Source: Bacteroidales bacterium 52_46 (GTDB lineage Bacteria > Bacteroidota > Bacteroidia > Bacteroidales > Muribaculaceae). Taken from it: a stretch of 64,000 nt of DNA. The stretch is from positions 1-64,000 of the forward strand of contig MNQK01000031.1 in the NCBI GenBank assembly GCA_001915385.1. The letters are read 5' to 3'. Of the stretch, positions 33,248 to 42,219 are shown in pieces. The translations under genes were made by a program, and so were the position numbers. The notes under the pieces were generated by a model that was given only the letters and a program-made list of their open reading frames with translations, did not search any database and was not told where the DNA came from. Every line of letters begins with the position of its first letter. Within the stretch, counting starts at the first letter, position 1.

Positions 33248-35866
33248 TTATTTCACGGCTGCCACAAGTGTTTCGAGTGCAGCTTCGATATTGGCGGCAT
33301 CCTTGCCTCCGGCCTGTGCGAAACCGGGCTGTCCGCCGCCTCCGCCCTTGATGGCTTTTGCTGCCTCGCGTACTATTGCCGATGCGTTGAGCCCGCGAGC
33401 TACGACATCATCCGACAGCATGACGGTCAACAGCGGCTTGCCGCCCATGTCGGTAGTAGCTGCGACAAAAGCCGCTCCCTCAGGCATCATCGAACGGATG
33501 GCGAACGCTACGTTTTTCACAACGTCGGGAATACGTATACCGCTCAGCGTCATCAGCCTGATACCGTTGACATCGGTTGCCGAAGCGATAAGGTTCTTGG
33601 CAATCATATTGACGCGTTCCTGCATATATTCCTGCGCCTGTTCGCGCAACTGGGCGTTCTCCTCGATGGCTTTCTTGATAGCCTGCAACACATTGGGCGC
33701 GTTGTTGAACATCGCAGCCATCTGATGGAGCATCTCGGCGGTATCGTCGATTGATTTCTCGACCCGTGCGCCGGTGATAGCCTCGATACGGCGTATACCT
33801 GCCGCGATGGAACTTTCCGACACGATTTTAATCATACCGATATTACCGGTGTTGTCGACATGCGTACCGCCGCAAAGCTCGACTGAATCGCCGTAACGTA
33901 TCACACGCACCTCATCGCCATATTTCTCGCCGAAAAGCGCCATAGCGCCCATCTTCATGGCATCGGCAATGGGGACATTGCGGTGCTCGTCGCGGGCTAT
34001 AGCCTGACGCACTTTCCTATTGGCGAGTTTCTCAACCTTCGAAATCTCTTCGGGAGTCATTTTCTGGAAGTGGGAGAAGTCGAATCGCAGCACCTCGGGC
34101 GAAACGAACGAACCTTTCTGCTCCACATGGGTGCCGAGCACTTCGCGGAGCGCCTCATGGAGGAGGTGTGTGGCGGTATGGTTGCACGACGTTGCCAGAC
34201 GTGCCTCCCGGTCAATCGAAGCCACGAACGTAGCGGCCGGATCGGAAGGTAGCGTCCGGGTCAGATGCACACCGATACCGTTCTCGCGCTTCGTATCGTA
34301 AATCTCGACAGTCTCGTCGCCGCATACGAGTGTACCGCGGTCGCCGACCTGTCCGCCCATTTCGGCATAGAAAGGCGTTTTGTCAAGTATTATCTGGTAA
34401 TATTCCTGATTTTTCTGTTTGATTTTACGGTAACGGAGAATACGAGCCTCGGTCTCGGTGAAATCATAGCCTACAAATTCCTGTTCACCCTCGTTGACAG
34501 TGACCCAGTCATCGGCCTCCACTGCAGCGGCGCTGCGTGCACGCTGCTTCTGGGCGGCCATCTCTGTGTCGAATTCTGCCTGGTTGAGCGTCATGCCGTT
34601 CTCCTTGAGGATAAGCTGCGTAAGGTCGAGCGGGAAGCCGTAGGTGTCGTAAAGAATGAAAGCCTCCTTGCCTGATATTTCCGAAACGCTGTTGGCCTTG
34701 GCCTGCGCGACGGCATTGTCGAGCATGCGGATACCGTTTTCAAGCGTGCGCAGGAACGAGTCTTCCTCCTCCTTGATGACCTTCATGATGAGTTCGCGCT
34801 GCTTTGCGATTTCGGGATATGCCTCACCCATCGACTCTATCAGCGTGTCGATGATTCGATACATGAACGCTGAACGCTGTCCGAGGAATGTGTAGGCATA
34901 GCGCACGGCGCGGCGCAGGATACGGCGTATCACATAACCGGCCTTGGCGTTTGACGGGAGCTGAGAGTCAGCGATAGAGAACGCTATCGTACGCACGTGG
35001 TCGGCGATAACACGCATAGCCACATCTACCTTGGCATCCTCGCCGTATTTCTTGCCCGAAAGCTCGGCAATCTTCGAGATAAGCGGAGTGAACACGTCGG
35101 TATCATAGTTCGACGTCTTGCCCTGAAGCGCCATGCAGAGGCGCTCGAAGCCCATACCGGTGTCGATTACCTTTGCGGGCAGCGGCTCAAGCGAACCGTC
35201 GGCCTTGCGGTTGAACTGCATGAACACAAGGTTCCATATCTCGATGACCTGCGGATGGTCATGGTTCACGAGATCACGTCCGGAGATTGCGGCACGCTCC
35301 TCGTCGCTGCGCAGGTCAATATGGATTTCCGAGCAGGGACCGCAGGGACCTGTATCGCCCATTTCCCAGAAGTTGTCGTGCTTGTTGCCGTTGATTATAT
35401 GGTCGGCGGGAAGGTGCTTTTCCCAGAATGATGCAGCCTCGTTGTCGCGTTCGAGTCCGTCCTCTTTCGAGCCTTCGAATACGGTAGCATACAGGCGTGC
35501 AGGGTCGAGATGGAGCACATCCACAAGATATTCCCAGGCCCAGTCGATGGCTTCGGCCTTGAAATAGTCGCCGAACGACCAGTTGCCCAACATTTCAAAC
35601 ATTGTGTGGTGATACGTGTCGTGGCCTACTTCCTCGAGGTCATTGTGCTTTCCCGATACACGGAGGCACTTCTGCGAGTCGGCCACACGGGTGAATTTCG
35701 CCGCCTTGTTTCCTAATATAATATCTTTGAACTGGTTCATGCCCGCGTTGGTGAACATCAGCGTGGGGTCGTCTTTGATTACCATTGGAGCCGATGGGAC
35801 AATCTGGTGCCCCTTACTGCGGAAAAAATCCTTGAATGACTCGCGTATCTCTTTAGCTGTCAACAT
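33248..35866 (-). CDS. alaS: Alanyl-tRNA synthetase
   Basis: The 872-residue protein has the usual length and domain order. The class II catalytic core at the N-terminus includes FFRSKGHQIVPSAP and TNAGMNQFKDI. The editing domain has the zinc-binding site HTATHLLH plus the later CGGTH. The C-terminal DHHA1/C-Ala part ends with GGGGGQPGFAQAGGKD. It charges tRNA-Ala and clears mischarged Ser and Gly. A matched promoter lies 53 nt upstream and a terminator directly downstream, so it is a single-gene unit. Confidence 0.98.
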   Translation of the reverse strand: MLTAKEIRESFKDFFRSKGHQIVPSAPMVIKDDPTLMFTNAGMNQFKDIILGNKAAKFTRVADSQKCLRVSGKHNDLEEVGHDTYHHTMFEMLGNWSFGDYFKAEAIDWAWEYLVDVLHLDPARLYATVFEGSKEDGLERDNEAASFWEKHLPADHIINGNKHDNFWEMGDTGPCGPCSEIHIDLRSDEERAAISGRDLVNHDHPQVIEIWNLVFMQFNRKADGSLEPLPAKVIDTGMGFERLCMALQGKTSNYDTDVFTPLISKIAELSGKKYGEDAKVDVAMRVIADHVRTIAFSIADSQLPSNAKAGYVIRRILRRAVRYAYTFLGQRSAFMYRIIDTLIESMGEAYPEIAKQRELIMKVIKEEEDSFLRTLENGIRMLDNAVAQAKANSVSEISGKEAFILYDTYGFPLDLTQLILKENGMTLNQAEFDTEMAAQKQRARSAAAVEADDWVTVNEGEQEFVGYDFTETEARILRYRKIKQKNQEYYQIILDKTPFYAEMGGQVGDRGTLVCGDETVEIYDTKRENGIGVHLTRTLPSDPAATFVASIDREARLATSCNHTATHLLHEALREVLGTHVEQKGSFVSPEVLRFDFSHFQKMTPEEISKVEKLANRKVRQAIARDEHRNVPIADAMKMGAMALFGEKYGDEVRVIRYGDSVELCGGTHVDNTGNIGMIKIVSESSIAAGIRRIEAITGARVEKSIDDTAEMLHQMAAMFNNAPNVLQAIKKAIEENAQLREQAQEYMQERVNMIAKNLIASATDVNGIRLMTLSGIRIPDVVKNVAFAIRSMMPEGAAFVAATTDMGGKPLLTVMLSDDVVARGLNASAIVREAAKAIKGGGGGQPGFAQAGGKDAANIEAALETLVAAVK

Positions 35867-35918
35867 ATTGAAATTGTGATATATGATGTTGGGATATAAA
35901 TTTGCTTAAAATAATTAG

Positions 35919-35950
35919 CAAAATTACGCGTTTTTTGTTAAATTCGCAAA
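35919..35950 (-). promoter_or_regulatory. alaS promoter
   Basis: Minus-strand TTTG (35947-35950) and TAATTTTG (35919-35926) are 20 nt apart, fitting the Bacteroidetes -33/-7 pattern, and lie 53 nt before the alaS ATG. Confidence 0.75.
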
Positions 35951-36023
35951 TTGTTGTGACCAATAGAACTCTTATTTATTAAATATACAGGTCACAGCAT
36001 GCCAAGCAATCCACCGGCGAGCG

Positions 36024-36992
36024 ATGAGAAAGAAAGTATATTACCGATATAATCCGTCCAACGAAACCTACGAGAGGGTCTACCCATCCCGCGGACAACG
36101 CGTATGGGCCTGGACCAAATATCTGCTTGAAGGGATAGGCATCAGCGCCGCCATACTTATCTCGCTCTATATATGCATCGACCTGCCGAAGGAAAAGCAG
36201 CTGCGCAAGGAGAACGAGGCGCTCCGCAATCGCGTCGACCAGCTCGACTCGCGGCTCAACACAGCGATTGCCGTTATGGACAATCTCGCCGAGCGCGACA
36301 ACAATTTCTACCGCGTCATCATGCAAATCGACCCGCTCACCGCCCGACAGCGGTATGCCGGCCTGACGCGCTTCAATCCGGGCGACATCAGAAATCTGCC
36401 TGACAATGAGAAACTGGCAGAAGTGACGGCAAAACTCGAACTGCTCGAACGCCAGGTCTATGTACAGTCGCAGTCGTTCGACCGCCTTGCCGAGGCCATC
36501 AACCAGAGCAGCGACCGCCTGTCGCATATCCCGTCCATACAGCCCGTATCGGAGGAGGACATGACGCAGATGGCATCGGGATACGGGTGGCGTGTCGACC
36601 CAATCTACGGCACCTCAAAGCATCATGACGGCATGGATTTCGCCGCTCCCTCGGGCACATCGGTCTATGCCACAGGCGACGGCACCGTGGCCGAAGCGGG
36701 ATGGAACAGCGGCTACGGCAACACCATCGATATAAACCACGGCTACAGCTACACCACCCGTTTCGCCCATCTGAGTGAAATCCTCGTCACGCCCGGACAG
36801 AAAGTCAAGCGCGGCGACCTCATAGGCAAAGTAGGCAATACCGGGAAATCGACAGGTTCGCACCTTCATTATGAAGTGCGGCTTAAAGGAGTGCCGCAGA
36901 ACCCCGTCGACTATTATTTCCAGGACCTCACTCCCGAAGAATATGCACGCATGGTCAACGATTCGGAAAACGCCGGCCACGTAATGGACTGA
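36024..36992 (+). CDS. M23 family metallopeptidase (envelope peptidoglycan hydrolase)
   Basis: This 322-residue protein has an N-terminal cytoplasmic stretch, one membrane helix (about residues 34-53), a coiled coil (56-95) and a C-terminal LytM/M23 domain (210-310). Zinc ligands are visible in KHHDGMDFAAP (His...Asp) and in GSHLHYEVR (HxH), with the family start GWRVDPIYG. It should cut peptide crosslinks of peptidoglycan, or act as a regulator if weakly active; the ligands argue for activity. The MerR gene follows 42 nt later in the same direction. Confidence 0.92.
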   Translation: MRKKVYYRYNPSNETYERVYPSRGQRVWAWTKYLLEGIGISAAILISLYICIDLPKEKQLRKENEALRNRVDQLDSRLNTAIAVMDNLAERDNNFYRVIMQIDPLTARQRYAGLTRFNPGDIRNLPDNEKLAEVTAKLELLERQVYVQSQSFDRLAEAINQSSDRLSHIPSIQPVSEEDMTQMASGYGWRVDPIYGTSKHHDGMDFAAPSGTSVYATGDGTVAEAGWNSGYGNTIDINHGYSYTTRFAHLSEILVTPGQKVKRGDLIGKVGNTGKSTGSHLHYEVRLKGVPQNPVDYYFQDLTPEEYARMVNDSENAGHVMD

Positions 36993-37034
36993 TAATCCCG
37001 ACAGAAAGATTTTCTTTAAAAGCTATACCCGGTA

Positions 37035-37385
37035 ATGGATAATTTTTCCAAAAAATATTATAAGATAAAAGAAGTCGCGGAGATGATAGGTCTCCCCGCC
37101 TCCACCCTGCGCTTCTGGGAGCATAAATTTACTATCATAAAACCACACCGCAACGAGAGCGGGACCCGCTTTTACACACCTTCCGACATTGAAAAAATAC
37201 GTCTCGTGGCTTTCCTTGTAAAAGAAAAAGGGATGAAACTCGAAGCCGCCGAACAACAGATACGCCACAACCACTCCGGCATCTCCCGCAAAGTAGAAGC
37301 CATCGAGCACCTCAAACAAATCCGCCTCAAACTGAAAACCATGCTCGACGCCCTCAACTCCCGCTACCCGACCAAACCGCAATAA
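37035..37385 (+). CDS. MerR-family transcriptional regulator
   Basis: The 116-residue protein starts with the MerR helix-turn-helix and wing: YKIKEVAEMIGLPASTLRFWE and RFYTPSDIEKIRLVAFLVKEKGM. A short dimerisation helix follows (VEAIEHLKQIRLKLKTMLDAL). There is no C-terminal effector domain and no Cys cluster, so no metal or drug ligand can be read. It is co-directional with the M23 peptidase gene, an arrangement often kept in Bacteroidetes. Confidence 0.93.
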   Translation: MDNFSKKYYKIKEVAEMIGLPASTLRFWEHKFTIIKPHRNESGTRFYTPSDIEKIRLVAFLVKEKGMKLEAAEQQIRHNHSGISRKVEAIEHLKQIRLKLKTMLDALNSRYPTKPQ

Positions 37386-37460
37386 GCTAAAGTAGCTATC
37401 ATAGCTAAAATAGCTACTATAGCTACCGTAATCATAGTCACCATCAACAATAACCATAAA
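37385..37460. repeat. 9-bp-period tandem array 5' of the intact four-helix-bundle gene
   Basis: Units include AGCTAAAGT, AGCTATCAT, AGCTAAAAT, AGCTACTAT and AGCTACCGT, decaying towards the gene start at 37471. The period is nine bases. The unit sequence differs from that of the arrays at 22144 and 53257, but the period is the same. Confidence 0.8.
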
Positions 37461-37470
37461 AACACCAGCC

Positions 37471-38025
37471 ATGCAACCACCCCGCTTCGCCCAACCAAAA
37501 ACTTCCTACCGCAACCTGCGCGTATTTCAAAAAGCCGAAGCAATCTACGACCTGACATATTACTTTCTTGAAAAACACATTTCAAAATCTGACCGCACCC
37601 ACGACCAGATGCTACAGGCGGCACGCTCCGGAAAACAAAATATCGTTGAAGGCAGAGCAGATGCCGCTTCATCAGCCGAAATGGAGATTAAACTTTATGG
37701 TGTGGCACAGGGTTCGTTGCACGAACTACTGAACGATTATGAAGATTTCATGCGTACCCGTAAAATCGAAATCTGGACAAGCAGCCATCCACGATACACA
37801 AAATTGCGCAATACCTGCGCGATAAATAACGACACGGCATATTACATGAATCTGACATCAAAGATGAATGATGAGGAACTGTGCAATCTTCTGCTTACTT
37901 TAATTCATCAGACAATCACTATGCTCGGAAAAATAATTGACCTCGCAAAACAGGATTTTATCCAAAACGGCGGCATAAAGGAACAAATGTACCGCGCCCG
38001 CCTCTCCTACCGTAACAACAGCTAA
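37471..38025 (+). CDS. Four-helix-bundle protein (23S-IVP/S23 type), intact
   Basis: The 184-residue protein matches the four-helix-bundle family related to proteins encoded in 23S rRNA intervening sequences and to the Avd accessory proteins of diversity-generating retroelements. Key blocks are SYRNLRVFQKAEAIYDLTYY, DRTHDQMLQAARSGKQNIVEG and the LYGVAQGSLHELLNDYEDF helix. No reverse transcriptase or rRNA gene is nearby. The function is unknown. The gene is flanked on both sides by 9-bp-period arrays sharing the AGCTAAAAT unit, so gene and arrays may move together. A bidirectional terminator follows at 38141. Confidence 0.88.
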   Translation: MQPPRFAQPKTSYRNLRVFQKAEAIYDLTYYFLEKHISKSDRTHDQMLQAARSGKQNIVEGRADAASSAEMEIKLYGVAQGSLHELLNDYEDFMRTRKIEIWTSSHPRYTKLRNTCAINNDTAYYMNLTSKMNDEELCNLLLTLIHQTITMLGKIIDLAKQDFIQNGGIKEQMYRARLSYRNNS

Positions 38026-38032
38026 ACCGATT

Positions 38033-38113
38033 ATGATAGCTATTTTAGCTATATAGCTATCATAGCTAAAATAACTACAATAGCTAAAATAGCTATGGTA
38101 GCTAAGATAGCCA
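38033..38113. repeat. 9-bp-period tandem array 3' of the intact four-helix-bundle gene
   Basis: Units such as AGCTATCAT, AGCTAAAAT, AACTACAAT, AGCTATGGT and AGCTAAGAT. The left end carries reverse-oriented units (ATTTTAGCT). Together with 37385-37460 it brackets the gene. Confidence 0.8.
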
Positions 38114-38140
38114 ACCGGCACCCATAATATTAACTCAAAA

Positions 38141-38181
38141 AAACAGGAAGCATCGGCAGTGAATGCCGATGCTTCCTGTTT
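38141..38181. terminator. Strong bidirectional terminator
   Basis: AAACAGGAAGCATCGGCA (38141-38158) and TGCCGATGCTTCCTGTTT (38164-38181) are perfectly complementary over 18 bp with a 5-nt loop, A-run before and T-run after. It serves the four-helix-bundle gene and the convergent transporter gene. Confidence 0.95.
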
Positions 38182-38200
38182 TTTTGAATTAATTGGCTTT

Positions 38201-40024
38201 TTATTCCATGGCGTCGAATTCGACGGCGGTGTCGTCGGCTTTGGTGTTGGGGGCTTCGAGGCCGTAGTGGTTTTTGCGGTCAAGTGCCTTGAGGATGAGG
38301 CCGAAGATGAGGGCGAGTACGCCGAATGATGCGAAGATGAGCATCGGTGCGGTGTAGTTGTAGCTCAGGGGGTTGAATACATCGGTATTGGTCGAGGCAA
38401 GCACTCCGCCGATAATCATCGGCACGGCGTAAAGACCGATGTTCTGGATCCAGAATATGACCGCGTATGCCGAACCGAGCAATTTGCCGTCGACAAGTTT
38501 CGGCACTGACGGCCACAATGATGCAGGCACAAGCGAGAACGAGATGCCGAGCAGCACTATCGCGAGGAATGCGACAACGATGCCGAAGATGCCCATCGGC
38601 GACTGGATTTTCTCTACCACGAGGGTGAAATCACGGTCGACGGCACGTGCCTGATTCAAGTCGAAGCTCGTATCCTTATCCTTTAGGAAGTTGGATATTT
38701 TCTGCGAGGCAGCCTCGGCGCGTTCCGTTGCGTCGGCTACCGACATATCGGAAAAGGCCGCACGGGGATTGAACACTACAGACTCTCCGGCGCTCTTACC
38801 TACGATTGCGGCGGCAACATCATGATTAGCGAAGTTTTTCGGACTGAACACTACGTTGATAGCCACCTCCTTGCCTTCCGCATTGAGTTCGGAGTCTACA
38901 ATTTTACCTGATACAATTGAGTTTTCTGCCACGGCAGTCTGGTCGCCGCCACGCAATGCAGGCAGCCCGAGAGCGAATGTCAGGTGGCACACAATCATGA
39001 GCAATGCGCCGAATATAAGCATTGTGGCGCCTTTACCTTTCTTGTCGAGATAACGGCCGAGGAACGGGGTGATGGCGGCGGCTCCGAGAGGGAACACGGT
39101 GAAAATAGCGGCGGCAGACTCATCGGAGATACCGAGGTTGCACTGAAGCATGTTGGCGGCATATTTCTGGAACGGAAAGATAGCCGAATAATAGAGCACG
39201 CAAAGCAATGCTACAATCCAGAATACCTTCGAGCTGAAAATATACTTGAGATCGGAAATCTTGAAAGGGTCGTCCTTCTCCTCGTTATTTCCAATCTGGC
39301 GTTCGAGCTTCTTGTCCATCACTGAGTAGGCGATGAAGCTGATGAGTCCGATACAGAGCAATATCACGGTAAAGCCGACTGAGCGCGACACATTTAGCGT
39401 ACCGCCCAGACGCGAAACCAACGGCGACATGATGAACACGGCGGCGACACCAACGCGGGCGAGCGCCATCTCGATACCCATAGCCAATGCCATCTCTTTG
39501 CCGGCAAACCATTTGACGATACCGCGCGATACGGTGATACCGGCCATCTCCACGCCGCAGCCGAATATCATGAAACCGATGGCCGACAGCTTGGCCGACG
39601 CAGGCATACCCTTGAAGAACGGAGTGACATTCCACCACGCTTCGGGAAGATTGAGATTGTTTTCAAAGAATGTGGCAAGAGCGCTCCCTTCAAACGCTTC
39701 AGTAAGCGCGAAATAATTGATGAACGCTCCGACGAGCATCACCGTACCCGAGAGGATAGCGGTGAACCTCACTCCCATTTTGTCGAGAATAATTCCGGCA
39801 AAAATCAGGAAGAAGATAAACACGTTGAGAAATGTTTCCGAACCGGCGAAGTGTCCGTAGGTTTCGGGGTCCCAGCCTTTGGTGTCCTGAAGGGCTGTCT
39901 GCAGAGGCGACAGCACGTCCATGAACATGTAGCCGAAGAACATGGCCATAGCCAGAAGCACGAGAGCCGTCCAACGCACTGCGGGACGGTCGCTCAGCAA
40001 TTGTTTTGTTACTTTCTGTTGCAT
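38201..40024 (-). CDS. MFS transporter with a large extramembrane insert
   Basis: The 607-residue membrane protein has the major facilitator layout with about 12 helices, including LDKMGVRFTAILSGTVMLVG and the second-half loop YLDKKGKGATMLIFGALLM. It is longer than usual (400-450) because of a hydrophilic insert at about residues 355-470 (SGKIVDSELNAEGKEV...; DVAAAIVGKSAGES). The substrate is unknown. It starts 26 nt after mltG in the same direction and is probably co-transcribed with it. Confidence 0.88.
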   Translation of the reverse strand: MQQKVTKQLLSDRPAVRWTALVLLAMAMFFGYMFMDVLSPLQTALQDTKGWDPETYGHFAGSETFLNVFIFFLIFAGIILDKMGVRFTAILSGTVMLVGAFINYFALTEAFEGSALATFFENNLNLPEAWWNVTPFFKGMPASAKLSAIGFMIFGCGVEMAGITVSRGIVKWFAGKEMALAMGIEMALARVGVAAVFIMSPLVSRLGGTLNVSRSVGFTVILLCIGLISFIAYSVMDKKLERQIGNNEEKDDPFKISDLKYIFSSKVFWIVALLCVLYYSAIFPFQKYAANMLQCNLGISDESAAAIFTVFPLGAAAITPFLGRYLDKKGKGATMLIFGALLMIVCHLTFALGLPALRGGDQTAVAENSIVSGKIVDSELNAEGKEVAINVVFSPKNFANHDVAAAIVGKSAGESVVFNPRAAFSDMSVADATERAEAASQKISNFLKDKDTSFDLNQARAVDRDFTLVVEKIQSPMGIFGIVVAFLAIVLLGISFSLVPASLWPSVPKLVDGKLLGSAYAVIFWIQNIGLYAVPMIIGGVLASTNTDVFNPLSYNYTAPMLIFASFGVLALIFGLILKALDRKNHYGLEAPNTKADDTAVEFDAME

Positions 40025-40050
40025 ATTATGATTGGTTTTATGATTTTGGC

Positions 40051-41085
40051 TTATTTACCATACCCGTTTCTATCGAGTGCGGCCTGATATTTTTTTGCAT
40101 TGGCCTGATGCGAGGCATAGTCGGAGGCAAAATTATGGTAGCCGGAGAAATCCTCTTTGGCGCACATATAAATATAGTCATGCGCCGGGGCATCAAGCAC
40201 GGCATCGAGCGTGGCTGCCTCGGGGATACGTATCGGACCCGGAGGAAGTCCCTGATACATATATGTATTGTAAGGTGAGTTTACCTGCAGATGTTTGTTG
40301 AGTATGCGACGGAGAGAGAAATCGCCCAACGCGAACTTCACCGTGGGGTCGGCCTGCAGCTTCATTTTCGACGCCAGGCGGTTGAGATACAGCCGGGCCA
40401 CCACAGGGCGCTCATCGGCTTTGTTGGTTTCCTCCTCTACTATAGAGGCAAGAGTAGATACTTCATCGGGTGTGAGATGCAGTTCACGCGCTTTGGCACG
40501 ACGAGTGTCGTTCCAGAACCTGTCATAGTTGCCGATAATCTTAACCACCACGTTGGCAGCCGGTTCATCCCAGTAAAATTCGTATGTATCGGGGAGGAAA
40601 TGTGCTACGAAATTGGCAGGAAGGACACCTTGCGACGACAGCAACGAATCGGTGGCGGCTGCGAGCGACGCGCTGTCGGCGAGCAATTGAACGTCAAGGC
40701 GTGATGTAAGCTGCCCGACAGTACGCAGATTGTTGAATTTCACCTGCACCGGATTCTGACGCTGTTTTTTGATGCGCCCGGCAAGCCGCCAGGCTTTTTC
40801 CCCATGCTCTACGACATAGCTGCCTGACTTGAGTTCCGAGCTGTCGGATATTTTGCCCCAAATCCCGTATACCCTGCCGCCATAACTTTCGCCAAGACGG
40901 GCAACGAGCGAATCGCGCAACGCAACCGCGCCTTTCGAGGCATCGACATATATGCGCACGCGCTCCCCTTCGTATGATTTGAAAGCATAATCGTAAAGCA
41001 CTGCCCCGGCGATGCAACAAATTATCGCGACCACAAGCAAAGACATAAAAACCATCCGGGGCCATTTTTTCCTTTTTCTATTCAT
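40051..41085 (-). CDS. mltG: Endolytic transglycosylase MltG (YceG-like)
   Basis: The 344-residue inner-membrane protein has one N-terminal helix (about residues 12-32) and a periplasmic YceG domain. It includes FLPDTYEFYWDEPA and the catalytic block LASIVEEETNKADERPVVARLYLNRL with the conserved Glu. ADPTVKFALG and SPYNTYMYQGLPPGPI are further family marks. It cuts nascent glycan strands and so sets their length. A TAnnTTTG box (41188-41195, minus strand) lies about 100 nt upstream. Confidence 0.96.
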   Translation of the reverse strand: MNRKRKKWPRMVFMSLLVVAIICCIAGAVLYDYAFKSYEGERVRIYVDASKGAVALRDSLVARLGESYGGRVYGIWGKISDSSELKSGSYVVEHGEKAWRLAGRIKKQRQNPVQVKFNNLRTVGQLTSRLDVQLLADSASLAAATDSLLSSQGVLPANFVAHFLPDTYEFYWDEPAANVVVKIIGNYDRFWNDTRRAKARELHLTPDEVSTLASIVEEETNKADERPVVARLYLNRLASKMKLQADPTVKFALGDFSLRRILNKHLQVNSPYNTYMYQGLPPGPIRIPEAATLDAVLDAPAHDYIYMCAKEDFSGYHNFASDYASHQANAKKYQAALDRNGYGK

Positions 41086-41187
41086 AAGTGACTTTACCTA
41101 ATAAAAAAACAGTTAGAGGCAAGCAAACTCGGAGAAACCGTCGCCATTAACCTTAGGAGGATGTCTCTTAACCGACAATCTAATCTG

Positions 41188-41195
41188 CAAATTTA
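41188..41195 (-). promoter_or_regulatory. Possible -7 box for mltG
   Basis: TAAATTTG on the minus strand, 103 nt before the mltG ATG. No matching -33 box was found. The 244-nt gap between mltG and the divergent channel gene holds nothing else I can name. Confidence 0.4.
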
Positions 41196-41341
41196 CAAAT
41201 TATTTTAAGACGGTGTTAAAAAATATCTGTTAAATACGGAAAACGTATTTTTAAAAGCAAAATTCCATTTTCACGCACCGGCCAAAACTTTAAGAGTGCG
41301 CCGCGAGTTAATATTATACTATATATTTATTGACGAGCGAC

Positions 41342-42133
41342 ATGACAGGGACAAGACAAAACATACACGGAGCGCCGAGGGCGGCAAAATATTTCGAGAC
41401 CGGATTGCATCTGATGGTGCTTGCGGCCGCCGTAACGATGGTCATCTGGGTATCACAAGAGACACTCGAGAACAAATCCTTTCTCGCCGACAGCAGATAC
41501 ATGCATTTCCAGTTCTGGGTATGCATTCTGTTTCTGTTTGACATAACCATGGAATGGATAATGAGTCCCCGCAAATGGAAATACATCTGCACCCATCTGC
41601 TTTTCATCATAGTCAGCGTGCCATATCTCAACATACTTGAATGGGCCGGTATAGACGTACAACCGCGCATCATGTATCTCATCAGACTCGTACCGCTGTT
41701 CCGTGCCGGCTACGTACTGGCTCTTGTAAGCAGGACATTCACCTCGCGACAGTCGCTCAGCATGCTGTGGGTATATATCACATGGGTAGCCGTGAGCGTA
41801 TATTTTGCCGCCATGATGTTTTTCGTCGAGGAACATTACATCAATCCGCAGGTCGATACCTTCTGGACCTCACTATGGTGGGCTTTCCTCGAAATGACCA
41901 CCTGCGGCACCAACATCCCCACACTCACACCTACCGGCAAAGTGCTCGGAGTGGTACTCTCGGTGGAAGGGCTGACCCTTTTCCCGGTATTCACGGTCTA
42001 TATCACGAACGCCGTGTTGAAAATAAACAGATCGCGCAATGACGGAGACTCCTCCTCCGATACAGCCGCATCGGTGTCCTCACCGACAGCCGAAGGAAGC
42101 GCAGCCGGATCTCCCGGCCACGCCAACGGCTGA
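41342..42133 (+). CDS. Ion channel of the voltage-gated-like superfamily with atypical pore motif
   Basis: The protein has four to five membrane helices, a pore loop and a last helix, like a short voltage-gated-superfamily subunit. Helices lie at about residues 21-40, 54-72, 80-98, 110-128 and 140-160. The pore region reads WTSLWWAFLEMTTCGTNIPTLTPTGK, then an inner helix VLGVVLSVEGLTLFPVF. The usual K+ filter TVGYGD is replaced by TTCGTN, so selectivity is uncertain. The ATG at 41342 is preferred over an in-frame TTG at 41330. The C-terminal tail is Ser/Ala-rich and looks disordered. Confidence 0.75.
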   Translation: MTGTRQNIHGAPRAAKYFETGLHLMVLAAAVTMVIWVSQETLENKSFLADSRYMHFQFWVCILFLFDITMEWIMSPRKWKYICTHLLFIIVSVPYLNILEWAGIDVQPRIMYLIRLVPLFRAGYVLALVSRTFTSRQSLSMLWVYITWVAVSVYFAAMMFFVEEHYINPQVDTFWTSLWWAFLEMTTCGTNIPTLTPTGKVLGVVLSVEGLTLFPVFTVYITNAVLKINRSRNDGDSSSDTAASVSSPTAEGSAAGSPGHANG

Positions 42134-42171
42134 AACATGCCCGCGGAAGGAAATAATTCATGGGGAATTGC

Positions 42172-42179
42172 TATCTTTG
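42172..42179 (+). promoter_or_regulatory. -7 box for rmuC
   Basis: TATCTTTG fits TAnnTTTG and lies 41 nt before the ATG at 42220. Its presence argues against longer rmuC reading from 42160. Confidence 0.55.
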
Positions 42180-42219
42180 CAGAAATTATGAGACACTCTC
42201 TAAAACAGCAAATACAGCA

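Noticed and set aside
42160..42219. Longer RmuC N-terminus
   Set aside because: It would overlap a TAnnTTTG promoter box and places 20 hydrophilic residues before the membrane anchor.
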